Assembly: GCF_028401955.1 (NCBI RefSeq)
Contig: NZ_JAQOTJ010000003.1
Location: 372,001-436,000 of the forward strand
Source of the DNA: Bacillus sp. BP-3
GTDB taxonomy: Bacteria > Bacillota > Bacilli > Bacillales > Bacillaceae_G
Length of the DNA: 64,000 nucleotides
Direction: 5' to 3'
The notes below the pieces were generated by a model, which saw nothing but the letters and a program-made list of their open reading frames with translations, was not told the DNA's origin and made no database searches. This document shows positions 44,368 to 53,503 of this stretch, one piece after another (the first letter of the stretch is position 1; the number at the start of each line of letters is the position of its first letter). The translations under genes were made by a program, and so were the position numbers.

Positions 44368-46947
44368 TTATTTGATCGGTTTTTCTGTTTTTAAAACAAA
44401 TGAACTTAATGCAGGAACCTTAATCTTATTATCATGGAAAACATAAAGCACTTTATTTCCTGCATGTTCACCATCTACTAGCACTTTCCAAGGACCTTTT
44501 GATGGAAGAGTAATTTCCACGGTTTCCCTATTCGCATTGTGAGCTACAACAAAGCCTTCAGTTTTATCACCATTTGCTTTGCCATCTATTGTATAAGCTA
44601 CAACATTTTTTGGCGCATCAATGAACGCTAGATGTTTTTTTATTTGTTCAGCAGATGTCATGCGAAAAGCTGGATGGTTGTTACGCAACTCTATTAAGCC
44701 TTTCATATAATCTACTTCTTTACCGAATGCCGCGCGGCGCACCCAATCCATCTGGTTAATAGAATCAGGAGATTTGTAGCTATTATGATCCCCATATTTT
44801 GTACGCATGAACTCTTGACCTGCATGCAAGAATGGAATCCCTTGCGATGTTAATATGATGGAAGAAGACAACTTGTGCATTTGTTTACGTACTTCTTCAC
44901 TGTCGCCAGGATTAGTCAACGCAAGCTTATCCCATAATGTATTGTTGTCGTGTGCTTCAACATATGTCAGAACCTGCTCAGGATCCTGATAAGTAGACAC
45001 TTTTTTATCATAATCCATACCAGCCTTAATTCCTTTTTTCATGCGTTCTTCCATGCTTTGTTTTCCGTTCACAAAACCATTATCCTTCTCCTCAAATACA
45101 CTGCCTTTCAATCCATCACGAATATCGTCATTAAAATGAGCGATTCCTTTCATTTTCTCCGCGTTTTTTTGAGTTGCCTTCAACTCAGACGCAAGAGGGG
45201 TATTTAAATCCCACCCTTCTCCATGAATAATAATAGAAGGATCAATTTTATTAACGGCTTTACGTATCGCATTCATTGTTTCGACATCATGAATACCCAT
45301 CAAATCAAAGCGGAATCCATCTAAATTATACTCTTTTGCCCAATACGTGACGGAATCTACCATGAATTTCCTCATCATCTTTCGTTCAGAAGCCGTATCA
45401 TTCCCTACGCCAGTTCCATTTGCGAGTGAACCATCCTCGTTGTAACGATAATAATAACCTGGAACTAACTTATGGAAATTGGATTCAGCCGCATTGTACA
45501 TATGATTATATACCACGTCCATCACAACACGAAGATCATTGTCATGAAGTGTTTGAATCATCTGCTTTAATTCAGTAATTCGAACAGTCGGCTCATAAGG
45601 ATTAGTAGAATACGAGCCTTCTGGTACATTGTAATTTTTCGGATCATATCCCCAGTTATATTGTGGTTCATTTAACTTTTCTTCATTTACTGAAGCATAA
45701 TCAAATATCGGTAAAAACTGGACATGAGTAACACCAAGATCCTTAATATGATCAAGACCTGTTTTTACGCCTTTGGGTCCTCTCGTTCCTTTTTCTGTTA
45801 CACCAAGATATTTCCCTTCATGTTTAATACCACTTTCAGGTTGAATGGAAAGATCACGTACTTGCAACTCATAAATAATCGCATCTTCCGGATTTTTTAA
45901 TTTTGGTTTTTTATTCCACTTCCAATTTTTCGGATTTGTTTCTTTTAAATCAACGACTGCCCCTTTATCACCATTCACAGAAGCAGCACGCACATATGGA
46001 TCAACGGCCTCAGTCCATTTATCACCAATCTTCACCTTATATGTATAAAAAAGGCCTTTTTGATCACCTTTAAGCTTTGCCGTCCAAGTTCCTTTTTCAC
46101 CTTGTCCCATGTTTATTTCAGTACCTTTTTCATCATTCCATTTTTTGTAAGCGACCAACTTTGCCTCACTCGCAGTAGGAGCCCACAAACGGAACTTTGT
46201 TTCCCATGGCGTATATACATTACCTAAATCATTACCATCATAATAAAATAAATGATCAAATTCCTCGCTACGAATTACTTTACCAATTTCAGTATTAGCT
46301 TCAATGGAATTTCCCATTTTGATTTTGTATGTTTTTTTTAAATCAAGATTCTTTTCTGTAATGATTTTGACCTTATTGGTCATATCTCCATTATTTGTAT
46401 CATAAGGACTAACTTTCTCTATGTTAACGCCCTCAATTTCAATTTTTTGCTCCTTACTATTGAATGGAACATTGGTAGTTATAGTAATTTCATTGAAACT
46501 ATCAATAATGGCCTTCTGAATAGAAAGTTCAGAAGAAGGTTTAGAATTGTATACTTTATCATCGCCAGAAAGAACCCATACTTCAGCACGGCCATCCTTA
46601 ATATTTTCGATCCAACGATCACCACCATCTTTTTCCCATTCATTCGTACGAACTATAAATCCTACACGATTATAGTCACCATCCATTTTCACCTTAGCAT
46701 ACTTACCAAACTCATCTTCCCCAGTAAATTCATAGGACCTGCCACTCGCATTTTCGGCCCACATCCAAAGATTCCAATCTTTTGTATTTCCAGACTTCTC
46801 CTTATAATGAATGATAATTTCAGTTGTTTTCGTATTTGAATCTGCTTTCGCAATCTGAAAAGAAAAACCAGATAATAGCATGACCATTACAGTAAGCAAT
46901 AACATCGTCTTGTTTATTAATTTTTTTGTAATTTGCACTCCATTCAC
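44368..46947 (-). CDS. pulA: type I pullulanase, secreted
   Basis: An 859-residue enzyme that cleaves alpha-1,6 links in pullulan and branched starch. A signal peptide (about 1-35) is followed by a carbohydrate-binding PUD/CBM41-like domain (DWNLWMWAENASGRSYEF), an Ig-like linker, a CBM48 domain (FRLWAPTASEAKLVAY) and a GH13 barrel. The type I signature is YNWGYDPKNYNVPEGSYS. The nucleophile is in DGFRFDLMGIHD (about 546), the acid in GEGWD (about 577), and the stabiliser in EAHDNN (about 667). GTG 46947 or GTG 46938 is the start. Its promoter and a cre site lie near 47250. Confidence 0.95.
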   Translation of the reverse strand: MNGVQITKKLINKTMLLLTVMVMLLSGFSFQIAKADSNTKTTEIIIHYKEKSGNTKDWNLWMWAENASGRSYEFTGEDEFGKYAKVKMDGDYNRVGFIVRTNEWEKDGGDRWIENIKDGRAEVWVLSGDDKVYNSKPSSELSIQKAIIDSFNEITITTNVPFNSKEQKIEIEGVNIEKVSPYDTNNGDMTNKVKIITEKNLDLKKTYKIKMGNSIEANTEIGKVIRSEEFDHLFYYDGNDLGNVYTPWETKFRLWAPTASEAKLVAYKKWNDEKGTEINMGQGEKGTWTAKLKGDQKGLFYTYKVKIGDKWTEAVDPYVRAASVNGDKGAVVDLKETNPKNWKWNKKPKLKNPEDAIIYELQVRDLSIQPESGIKHEGKYLGVTEKGTRGPKGVKTGLDHIKDLGVTHVQFLPIFDYASVNEEKLNEPQYNWGYDPKNYNVPEGSYSTNPYEPTVRITELKQMIQTLHDNDLRVVMDVVYNHMYNAAESNFHKLVPGYYYRYNEDGSLANGTGVGNDTASERKMMRKFMVDSVTYWAKEYNLDGFRFDLMGIHDVETMNAIRKAVNKIDPSIIIHGEGWDLNTPLASELKATQKNAEKMKGIAHFNDDIRDGLKGSVFEEKDNGFVNGKQSMEERMKKGIKAGMDYDKKVSTYQDPEQVLTYVEAHDNNTLWDKLALTNPGDSEEVRKQMHKLSSSIILTSQGIPFLHAGQEFMRTKYGDHNSYKSPDSINQMDWVRRAAFGKEVDYMKGLIELRNNHPAFRMTSAEQIKKHLAFIDAPKNVVAYTIDGKANGDKTEGFVVAHNANRETVEITLPSKGPWKVLVDGEHAGNKVLYVFHDNKIKVPALSSFVLKTEKPIK

Positions 46948-47132
46948 CCTTCCTTAAAATATTACGAACAATTGATTATGTTCATTTCAAAACTATGTGT
47001 TACTAACTAAGTAACACGGCTTAAGTTAATCTGAAAATCTCTTTATAACACCCCCATATTGAATGTATTCGTATTTATTTCAATAATCTTTTAATAAGAA
47101 AATCAAACATAAAAAGAAATAACAAAAATCTA

Positions 47133-47146
47133 CGAAAACGTTTGCA
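47133..47146. promoter_or_regulatory. second cre-like site in pulA leader
   Basis: CGAAAACGTTTGCA departs from TGWNANCGNTNWCA at two positions. It lies in the transcribed leader, about 190 bases before pulA. Confidence 0.4.
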
Positions 47147-47230
47147 TTAAATCACAAAAAAAGATTTACTTATTCCTTGTTATATCGCTAAATATCAAAA
47201 GATCATAGAAAATCTTTTTAGGAAACCGTT

Positions 47231-47244
47231 TGTTACCGCTTTCA
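47231..47244. promoter_or_regulatory. CcpA (cre) site at the pulA promoter
   Basis: TGTTACCGCTTTCA (minus strand TGAAAGCGGTAACA) fits the cre consensus TGWNANCGNTNWCA at every fixed position. It overlaps the predicted transcription start. Confidence 0.7.
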
Positions 47245-47246
47245 AT

Positions 47247-47274
47247 TTTATAGTACTTTCTATAAAGGGGTCAA
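47247..47274 (-). promoter_or_regulatory. sigma-A promoter of pulA
   Basis: On the minus strand TTGACC (47274-47269) and TATAAA (47252-47247) are 16 bases apart. The transcript would start near 47240, with a leader of nearly 300 bases. Confidence 0.65.
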
Positions 47275-47879
47275 TATATTATTAATTATCCGTTTTTATT
47301 TTGTGTACATATTTCAAATTCTGTTAACATTTAAAGTTGTAAATCCTTTAAGAGAAAAATCATGGATATATTTTGACTTTGAGACTTCATTGTAGCTCCA
47401 ACACCTACTAAAATTACTATTCTTATTGCTAAGTTAGGGGGTTTCGTAGTGATTCCTCACCCCGATTTTTTTCTCATTATGTTCCAGTTTCGATACGATT
47501 TCAAATATGATTTTTGAAAATTCGCTACATCATAGTTCAATCTAATAACGCTGAACAAGTTGCTGATAAATCTTCTAATTTATTGTTAGCATCCAAGGTT
47601 GTAGAAAAAAATCCATATGAAGATTAAATCTTTTTTTTAGAGGTGCAGCTAATACCCATCAGGCTAAGATTTTAAAGTACTCCCTTGTTATTTTGGAGAA
47701 CAAAGAATTTCTTAACTCGATAGACTTTTAACAAACTTTTTGTTTTCCCATTATAGCAAATGAAGCCTCCAAAATAAAAAAGCCTGTATAGGCTATCGTA
47801 CTACACAGGCCCTTAAAACGCTTGAAGAAATTGATAAACTCGAAGAGTTTGTCAACAGCCCCCATTCAGAGGCTTTTTT
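47275..47879. other. gene-free stretch with decayed sequence
   Basis: No intact gene. A short open run near 47547-47625 reads NNAEQVADKSSNLLLASKVV before a stop and is perhaps a gene tail. At 47789-47815 GCCTGTA and TACACAGGC pair, with A-rich sequence on the left, a possible minus-strand terminator of the S15 peptidase gene. TTGATAAACTC/GAGTTTGTCAA at 47829-47853 resembles material found at ends of some insertion sequences, but no element was identified. Confidence 0.4.
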
Positions 47880-49679
47880 CTATTTTACAATTGGTAATGT
47901 TACTTCACTTAATTTCACTGTAAGTTTCGTCCCTGCTTTTGGACGAATCGTATAGTCATAGTCACTTGCAATTAATACGACTCCTATTTGATGGCCGGGT
48001 TGAAATACATAATCATCCGGCTGCATGTCCCATGTAAATGTATAATCTTTCCCTGGTATAATTGGCATTGACCGTTCTTTTCCATTCAAGTTTTGTGGAT
48101 CCATCCATCCTCTCGTCACAACTTCTGGTTTTGCACCGCCATAATCAACAAGTAATGCAGTTAAATTTGAGACTGGACGATCAATATTTCCCTTAAATGA
48201 AATTTTTGGTGTACCACTTATTCTCATTTCTTTTTCGAGCTTAGGCATTACATATACTAATCGATTTGGTGATTCTAATTCTGGATTTGCTACTAATTGA
48301 TTCGATTTTATTTTTGCATCATCTAATAATGAGAAGACTTGTTGCACAGCCCCCATTCTAAGCGGTAAATCTACTGCTTTATTGCTTAAAAGCATACGCA
48401 TTTTAGATGGAACTGCTGCAGGGTCTGGCCAATTTTTTAATTTTTGCCACGGTTTATTTTCTCGTTGTACATCTACCATCGGTTCATTCATAATGCCATT
48501 TTCAATACCGTATAACCAATAGTCAAACCATTTATTTTGTGTTTGCTCCCAGTTATTCTCGGAAGTACCACCATGTTCTCCTTGATGTAACCACATTTTG
48601 CGGGGAACATTATTTTCTCCTAGAGCTTCCCACCACTCTGCAAACTGTTTTGTCTTTACATTCCAATCATTTAAGCCATGTACAACAAATACACTTGCTT
48701 TCACATTTTTGGCACCCTTCACGTAGTTACGCTTATCCCAAAATTCATTATAATCTCCTGTTTTTCGATCTTGCCCATCAGTTAGTTCTTTTATGGCTTT
48801 ATTACAAACTTCAGGATCATATCGTGTTAGTACTGCTTCGGCCATTTTATCTGCATCTTCACCTTGAAAACCATCTGGTGCAATGACTGCTCCATTTGCA
48901 CGGTAATAATCATACCAGCTACTAATTGCCGCAATTGGAATAATTGTTTTTAATCCTTCAACTCCTGTTGTTGCAACAGCATTTGGTAGGGTACCATTAT
49001 ATGACACTCCGGTCATCCCAACATTCCCTGTAGACCAATCCGCTTCTATTTCATCACCATATTCATTGAATGCTTTTGCTCTTCCATTTACCCAATCAAT
49101 AACAGATTTTGTACCGATAATCTCTTGTTCGTCACCAGTTGTTGGACATCCACCTGAATTCCCAGTTCCGATACTTTCGCCTAAAATAACAGCATATCCA
49201 CGAGGAACATAATAATTCCCATATGAACCGAGGTTAGCTGGTTCTGCATAAGGTTTACCTTCCGTAGGATATAATTCTTCATCTACATTATAAGCTGGTA
49301 CATTATTTATCCCTGAACGATAAGGACTCATTTCATAAATAACAGGAACTTTCACACCCGGTTCTGTTTTAGGTCGCATCACCTTTATCGAAACAAGATC
49401 CTTTTTCCAATCTAGGTCACTATCAATCTCAGTTTCTACATATAACTTTTCTACAATTGCTTCATCAATTGAATAAATAGGCTTGGTCATTCCATTTTCC
49501 AACTCAATTTTTGTTGATTGAGCTACTGTTTCTGGCACTTTACCATTCAATGGTAACAAAGAAAATTTTATCGAACGCTCTTTGTCTTTTTCTGCATGTA
49601 CTGTAGTACTATAGATACTTGATGTGAGGATTAATGAAAACATTGCTGAAAGTGCAATTACAAACTGTTTTTTCTTCAA
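47880..49679 (-). CDS. secreted CocE/NonD-family hydrolase, Xaa-Pro dipeptidyl-peptidase-like (S15)
   Basis: A protein of about 599 residues. A signal peptide (KKKQFVIALSAMFSLILTSS) is followed by an alpha/beta hydrolase domain and a C-terminal jelly-roll typical of CocE/PepX proteins. The nucleophile is the serine in GMTGVSYNGTLPN (about 225), the acid is probably in VHGLNDWNV, and the histidine is in LHQGEHGG (about 368). It acts outside the cell, either releasing Xaa-Pro dipeptides or hydrolysing acyl esters. TTG 49679 follows AAAGGGGGAAGG; a longer start at 49709 is less likely. Confidence 0.9.
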   Translation of the reverse strand: MKKKQFVIALSAMFSLILTSSIYSTTVHAEKDKERSIKFSLLPLNGKVPETVAQSTKIELENGMTKPIYSIDEAIVEKLYVETEIDSDLDWKKDLVSIKVMRPKTEPGVKVPVIYEMSPYRSGINNVPAYNVDEELYPTEGKPYAEPANLGSYGNYYVPRGYAVILGESIGTGNSGGCPTTGDEQEIIGTKSVIDWVNGRAKAFNEYGDEIEADWSTGNVGMTGVSYNGTLPNAVATTGVEGLKTIIPIAAISSWYDYYRANGAVIAPDGFQGEDADKMAEAVLTRYDPEVCNKAIKELTDGQDRKTGDYNEFWDKRNYVKGAKNVKASVFVVHGLNDWNVKTKQFAEWWEALGENNVPRKMWLHQGEHGGTSENNWEQTQNKWFDYWLYGIENGIMNEPMVDVQRENKPWQKLKNWPDPAAVPSKMRMLLSNKAVDLPLRMGAVQQVFSLLDDAKIKSNQLVANPELESPNRLVYVMPKLEKEMRISGTPKISFKGNIDRPVSNLTALLVDYGGAKPEVVTRGWMDPQNLNGKERSMPIIPGKDYTFTWDMQPDDYVFQPGHQIGVVLIASDYDYTIRPKAGTKLTVKLSEVTLPIVK

Positions 49680-50363
49680 ATTCCTTCCCCCTTTATTTTT
49701 TTCTATCACTTCTTTTACTATACAACGAAATGACAGAAAATTCAGTTTTCCAAAAGGTGAAGACTTGAGAAATTTGTAATATTTTCTCTTATGAAGTAGC
49801 CCACATCGCTATCAAGTTAAGCTTTTGAAGCATATCCAAAACGAAAATTTTTTCTCTATAAATAGATTACAATAGTATTACGATTCCCTAAGATTCTTTT
49901 AGAATTACAAATAACAGTCGGACAATCGAGATGGTAAATAGCCATCCATACTCATTGGCTACGCCCTTCTCATTCCCTTAATACTGCTGTATACAACCTA
50001 AAATATTATTGTATATAACTTAAATTCTCATAATTATTAGGGGTATTCTGAGAAAATTGAGATAGTTCAGCCACCTATCCGAGTCACCATCTGATTCCAA
50101 TAATGTTCCACCGCCTTGATTAAATTATCTATATGCTATCACGTAACATAAAGCGCCTTCAAACAATACATTGTTTTTTTGAAAATTACATTAAATAACG
50201 AGAAGCTTCTGTAATTAAAAGTTTTACATTAGGGATATACATAAAAACCTTCATATTTATGTTGATGTCCCAAATAATTCTGTTAGGAATCCCGACATAT
50301 GCCCATTAAGCTAAAGCAAAATTGTATCTATAAAATCTCATTGCCATCAAGTTAAGAAATACA
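49680..50363. other. gene-free AT-rich stretch
   Basis: No gene, strong hairpin or recognisable remnant was seen here. Confidence 0.5.
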
Positions 50364-50456
50364 CTATAAATACAAAAAGCCATATCCTAACGTAGCAATA
50401 ATCCTTAATCCCCCTAAGACAATCCCAATCATTTTTGATAGTACGTATTTTCCCAT
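50364..50456 (-). CDS. 30-residue small protein
   Basis: A short ORF: MGKYVLSKMIGIVLGGLRII, then ATLGYGFLYL and TAG. GAGGTG lies 5 bases before the ATG. The basic N-terminus and single hydrophobic helix rich in glycine resemble small membrane or bacteriocin-like peptides. It is isolated, with no immunity or export gene adjacent. The family is unknown. Confidence 0.55.
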   Translation of the reverse strand: MGKYVLSKMIGIVLGGLRIIATLGYGFLYL

Positions 50457-50641
50457 TAATTCACCTCATATAACATAAATTTCTGTGCTTTTATAACATA
50501 TCTATAAAAAGTTTTAAATTCATTTTGTACAAGGTAAGTGGGCTAAGCTACTTTGCAATATACGTTTCTTCCTCTCCACCTATCATGGCGTAACATCACA
50601 ATCACCAAAAAATGGCAGAACGGATTGCTTAACGTACATAA

Positions 50642-51136
50642 TTAGCATTTTGCGGGCACTATCCTATAATGTTTCTCCACCCTATTTAAAACAATATCCC
50701 GCTCTTTGTCCCATACCGAATGCCACTCAAATGTTCCCGGTTCAAAAAATAGTGGAAACCTTTTTCTAAACCAATCTTGCATCGGTAAATTTAGCACATC
50801 TTTTATATCCACCCACACTAACTCTCCTTCAGGCGGCTCATCAAGTAGCTTGCCTTCAAAAGATGTGGCCAAATAATTAAATACCATATATCGTAACTTT
50901 GTATTTGGCTCACAAAACTCAGTGATTCCTTTAAAGATAATATCTTTTACGATTAAACCTGTTTCTTCACGTACTTCTCGGATCGCTCCGTCTACAATAC
51001 TTTCCGGAAAGTCGACTTTTCCACCAGGAGCAATGTACCCCGGAAAACCTAAACGATCCGGACGATTCATAAGGAGAACTTTATCTCCATCTTGCACCAT
51101 ACACATCGTTAACATTTTGCATTCAAAATTACTCAT
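50642..51136 (-). CDS. Nudix hydrolase
   Basis: A 164-residue protein with a complete Nudix box, GGKVDFPESIVDGAIREVREETGLIV. The N-terminal MCMVQDGDKVLLMNRP and the length resemble MutT/8-oxo-dGTP diphosphatases of Bacillus. ATG 51136 follows GGGAGGGAATG. The substrate is not certain. It is probably independent of the methyltransferase gene 60 bases upstream, though co-transcription is possible. Confidence 0.92.
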   Translation of the reverse strand: MSNFECKMLTMCMVQDGDKVLLMNRPDRLGFPGYIAPGGKVDFPESIVDGAIREVREETGLIVKDIIFKGITEFCEPNTKLRYMVFNYLATSFEGKLLDEPPEGELVWVDIKDVLNLPMQDWFRKRFPLFFEPGTFEWHSVWDKERDIVLNRVEKHYRIVPAKC

Positions 51137-51196
51137 CAAACATTCCCTCCCTTATGTAGATTCGTTGCTGAAAACTGTATTGTAAGAAATCTCTTA

Positions 51197-51985
51197 TCAT
51201 TTTTTTCTCGCTAAATACAACGCAACAAATTGTGGTTTTTCAATTTTCCCGCCATGTTTTTCAATTACGTTATGAATACTATGGAACAATTTTTCTTTTA
51301 CCTCTTTTGAAAGTAAACGATGGGCAGATTGCGTATGTAATAATGCAATGTAATCATCACTTGTATATGTATCAGTCCAGTTATAGGTTTTAACAACTAA
51401 ATTTTGAAACAAATCATGCTGCATTGTTAGATTTGTTCGTTCCTCAATTAATTCTTCTGGAGTTGGTAACTGATTAGGATGTAAATGCGGAGCATACTTT
51501 TCATAACAAGCTCCAACCTCTCGAAAGACATCTGTATCAGGTTGTAAATGATATGTCCAAAAGAAGGCCATTGTCCCATGTTTGTGCAGTAAATTCACTA
51601 CTTTCTGATAGCCAATTTCAGGATTTATAAAATGAAACGCTGTTGCTGAAACAGCAAGCGAATATAAATCACCCTGCCGTTCCCAGCTTTCAAAATCCCC
51701 TTGATACACGTGTATACCATTCTCATTTCGAAATTTAGAAGCGGTAAATTGTGCTAATTGTTCCCCTAGCTCAATACAATCAATCTGCTTATATCCTAAC
51801 TGGGCGAGTCCTTCCGTTGCTTTACCTGTACCACAACCAATTTCAAGAATTCGATCTTCCTTTTCAATATTTGCATACGTGAACAAATCTTGAAAAAGTT
51901 CCTTTGGATATGTCGGTCTTATTTTCTCATATTCTTCGGCAATATCATCAAAAGTATATTTTCTTTCTTCAAAATTTACATCCAT
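51197..51985 (-). CDS. class I SAM-dependent methyltransferase
   Basis: A 262-residue methyltransferase. Motif I is ILEIGCGTGKATEGLA, post-I is IDCIELGEQLAQFT, and LAVSATAFHFINPEIGY is the motif IV region. The substrate is unknown. ATG 51985 has GAGGTG with a long spacer. Confidence 0.92.
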   Translation of the reverse strand: MDVNFEERKYTFDDIAEEYEKIRPTYPKELFQDLFTYANIEKEDRILEIGCGTGKATEGLAQLGYKQIDCIELGEQLAQFTASKFRNENGIHVYQGDFESWERQGDLYSLAVSATAFHFINPEIGYQKVVNLLHKHGTMAFFWTYHLQPDTDVFREVGACYEKYAPHLHPNQLPTPEELIEERTNLTMQHDLFQNLVVKTYNWTDTYTSDDYIALLHTQSAHRLLSKEVKEKLFHSIHNVIEKHGGKIEKPQFVALYLARKK

Positions 51986-52097
51986 TCTTTTCTTTCACCT
52001 CTTCCTAAAAAACTGCTACTTCACTTATCATTTCATCCATAACAATTGAGATGCCTTTCTTTTCTTGTTTCGCTTGCACTAGCTTATTTGACTCATA

Positions 52098-52646
52098 CTA
52101 TTTTCGACCTATCGCAATGCCAATCGGACAATCTTGCTCCCATGTTTGTAATAATCGGTCTACATCATGTCCTCTCCCCAATACAAAATCTGTCTTCAGA
52201 ACAAATTGGACAATTTCAAGTTCTCTATGAGGACCTGAAACTTTCATATTTTTCCCTTGTAAATAAGTATTTCCGTCTTTCAAATTTGTTGCTCCGACCA
52301 TCTTATCTCTTGCTGCATAATGAATAATTCGTATCCCAGACATAACAATTGCACCAAAACATAAAGGACATGGTTCCATCGTAGAATAAAGTTCATACTC
52401 CTTACGCGTTGTATTTGTTTCTAAATTGTTTATTTTTAAGATTGCATTAATTTCTGCATGAGCAATTTTGTTATTACATATTTCATTCGGCATCACTTCC
52501 GTCTCGTAAACTGTATTTCTACCCTTTGAAATGATATTTCCACTTCCATCTACTATAACAGCACCAATGGGAAATGAACCGTTACAATACGATAACCAAG
52601 CTTGAGTGAAACATTCTTTCCATGGTTTGGATAATGTTTGCCACAT
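52098..52646 (-). CDS. nucleoside/tRNA-adenosine deaminase-family protein
   Basis: A protein of about 182 residues of the cytidine-deaminase superfamily. The zinc site is HAEINAIL (histidine and catalytic glutamate) plus MEPCPLCFGAIVMSGI (two cysteines). It is similar to guanine deaminase or TadA-like enzymes, and the substrate is not resolved. ATG 52646 has GGATGG; ATG 52658 is an alternative start directly behind GGGAGG. Confidence 0.88.
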   Translation of the reverse strand: MWQTLSKPWKECFTQAWLSYCNGSFPIGAVIVDGSGNIISKGRNTVYETEVMPNEICNNKIAHAEINAILKINNLETNTTRKEYELYSTMEPCPLCFGAIVMSGIRIIHYAARDKMVGATNLKDGNTYLQGKNMKVSGPHRELEIVQFVLKTDFVLGRGHDVDRLLQTWEQDCPIGIAIGRK

Positions 52647-52721
52647 ATTACATTCCATCCTCCCTCTATGAATTTTTAGTATATTTGTTTCAAATTCTAA
52701 TAAATTCTATATTATTTCATC

Positions 52722-52861
52722 TCAAATAAAAAAAAGCACTTGCTTATATAAATCATCTTTCTCACCTCCAGGTATTCCTCCTATTAATCTTGCCGCCATA
52801 TTTCTCTTTCTTCTTACAAATAGACCTCTGCTGTATTTCCTGCTCCAATTTTTTCTTTCAT
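52722..52861 (-). pseudogene. collapsed kinase-fold phosphotransferase: start and end joined
   Basis: On the minus strand ATG 52861 opens MKEKIGAGNTAEVYL, the glycine-rich loop of aminoglycoside-phosphotransferase-like kinases, followed at once by TAA. About 20 bases later in another frame comes MAARLIGGIPGGEKDDLYKQ then VLFFI and a stop, the usual C-terminus of the same family. Some 250 residues between are missing. A related C-terminal piece lies at 55148-55240. Confidence 0.7.
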
Positions 52862-53008
52862 TAGTTAGTCCTACTTTCATCAATCTTTTATACGCCTTCT
52901 ATTTATTTCCTTTCCATAGGCTCCTTTCCCTTCTTTATTCGACAAAATTCAAGGGAGATATTGTTGTAGAAAATAGTTAATTCAAAATCAATGTATAGGA
53001 TTTGAGAC

Positions 53009-53053
53009 AATAAAAAACAGCTGTCGAAATTTTTCCGGCAGCTGTTTTTATTG
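53009..53053. terminator. strong hairpin terminator
   Basis: AATAAAAAACAGCTGTCG pairs with CGGCAGCTGTTTTTATT. T-runs lie on both strands. Confidence 0.85.
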
Positions 53054-53070
53054 AGAAAACATGTAAGCAA

Positions 53071-53250
53071 TTAATACTCTATTAAGCTGGATAATGGAAT
53101 CTCTTGTTCGTTATTTAGATCATTAAGAGGATAGATTCTCGTTGTTTCATTATTTTCATCTACATTTTGAATATAGATTTGAACCCCGTTATAGGTTAAT
53201 TAACCATAACAGATGAAGTCACAGTCTTTTTTTGCACGTTGTGTATTCAT
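53071..53250 (-). pseudogene. sspH-family spore protein pseudogene
   Basis: The reading frame MNTQRAKK then, after a garbled stretch, TAA and LTYNGVQIYIQNVDENNETT to SSLIEY is exactly 59 codons plus stop, the length of sspH. It aligns with the intact copy at 56564-56743. One extra A in the run after GCA and one missing base at AATTAACC are compensating indels; between them the out-of-frame codons produce the TAA. Removing the extra A restores KKTVTSSVMVN, matching QEIAASPVMAN. Confidence 0.85.
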
Positions 53251-53462
53251 GATTATAACCTCTTTTTCTAATTTTAATGTGAACTTCACTCCCACAAATT
53301 ATTCTGTAATGAATCAATGGTCTTCGGAATTACATCAAGACTTTTTTTGTCGATGATTGAACTTTTATCCATGATGATTCGAAAACTTAAGGAAACAAAA
53401 AAGTTAAAAAACAACTAATTTATAGTGAGGTATGTAAAATTAAGCGTAAAGATTAAACACAA

Positions 53463-53493
53463 AAACCTGCCGAATTGGATTCACGACAGGTTT
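53463..53493. terminator. terminator at end of M1 peptidase gene
   Basis: AAACCTGCCG pairs with CGACAGGTTT (one mismatch). The T-run is on the minus strand. Confidence 0.7.
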
Positions 53494-53503
53494 ATTTATA
53501 CGT

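Noticed and set aside
47829-47853. TTGATAAACTC/GAGTTTGTCAA palindrome as an insertion-sequence end
   Set aside because: No matching second end, target duplication or transposase fragment was found nearby; it may simply be a hairpin.
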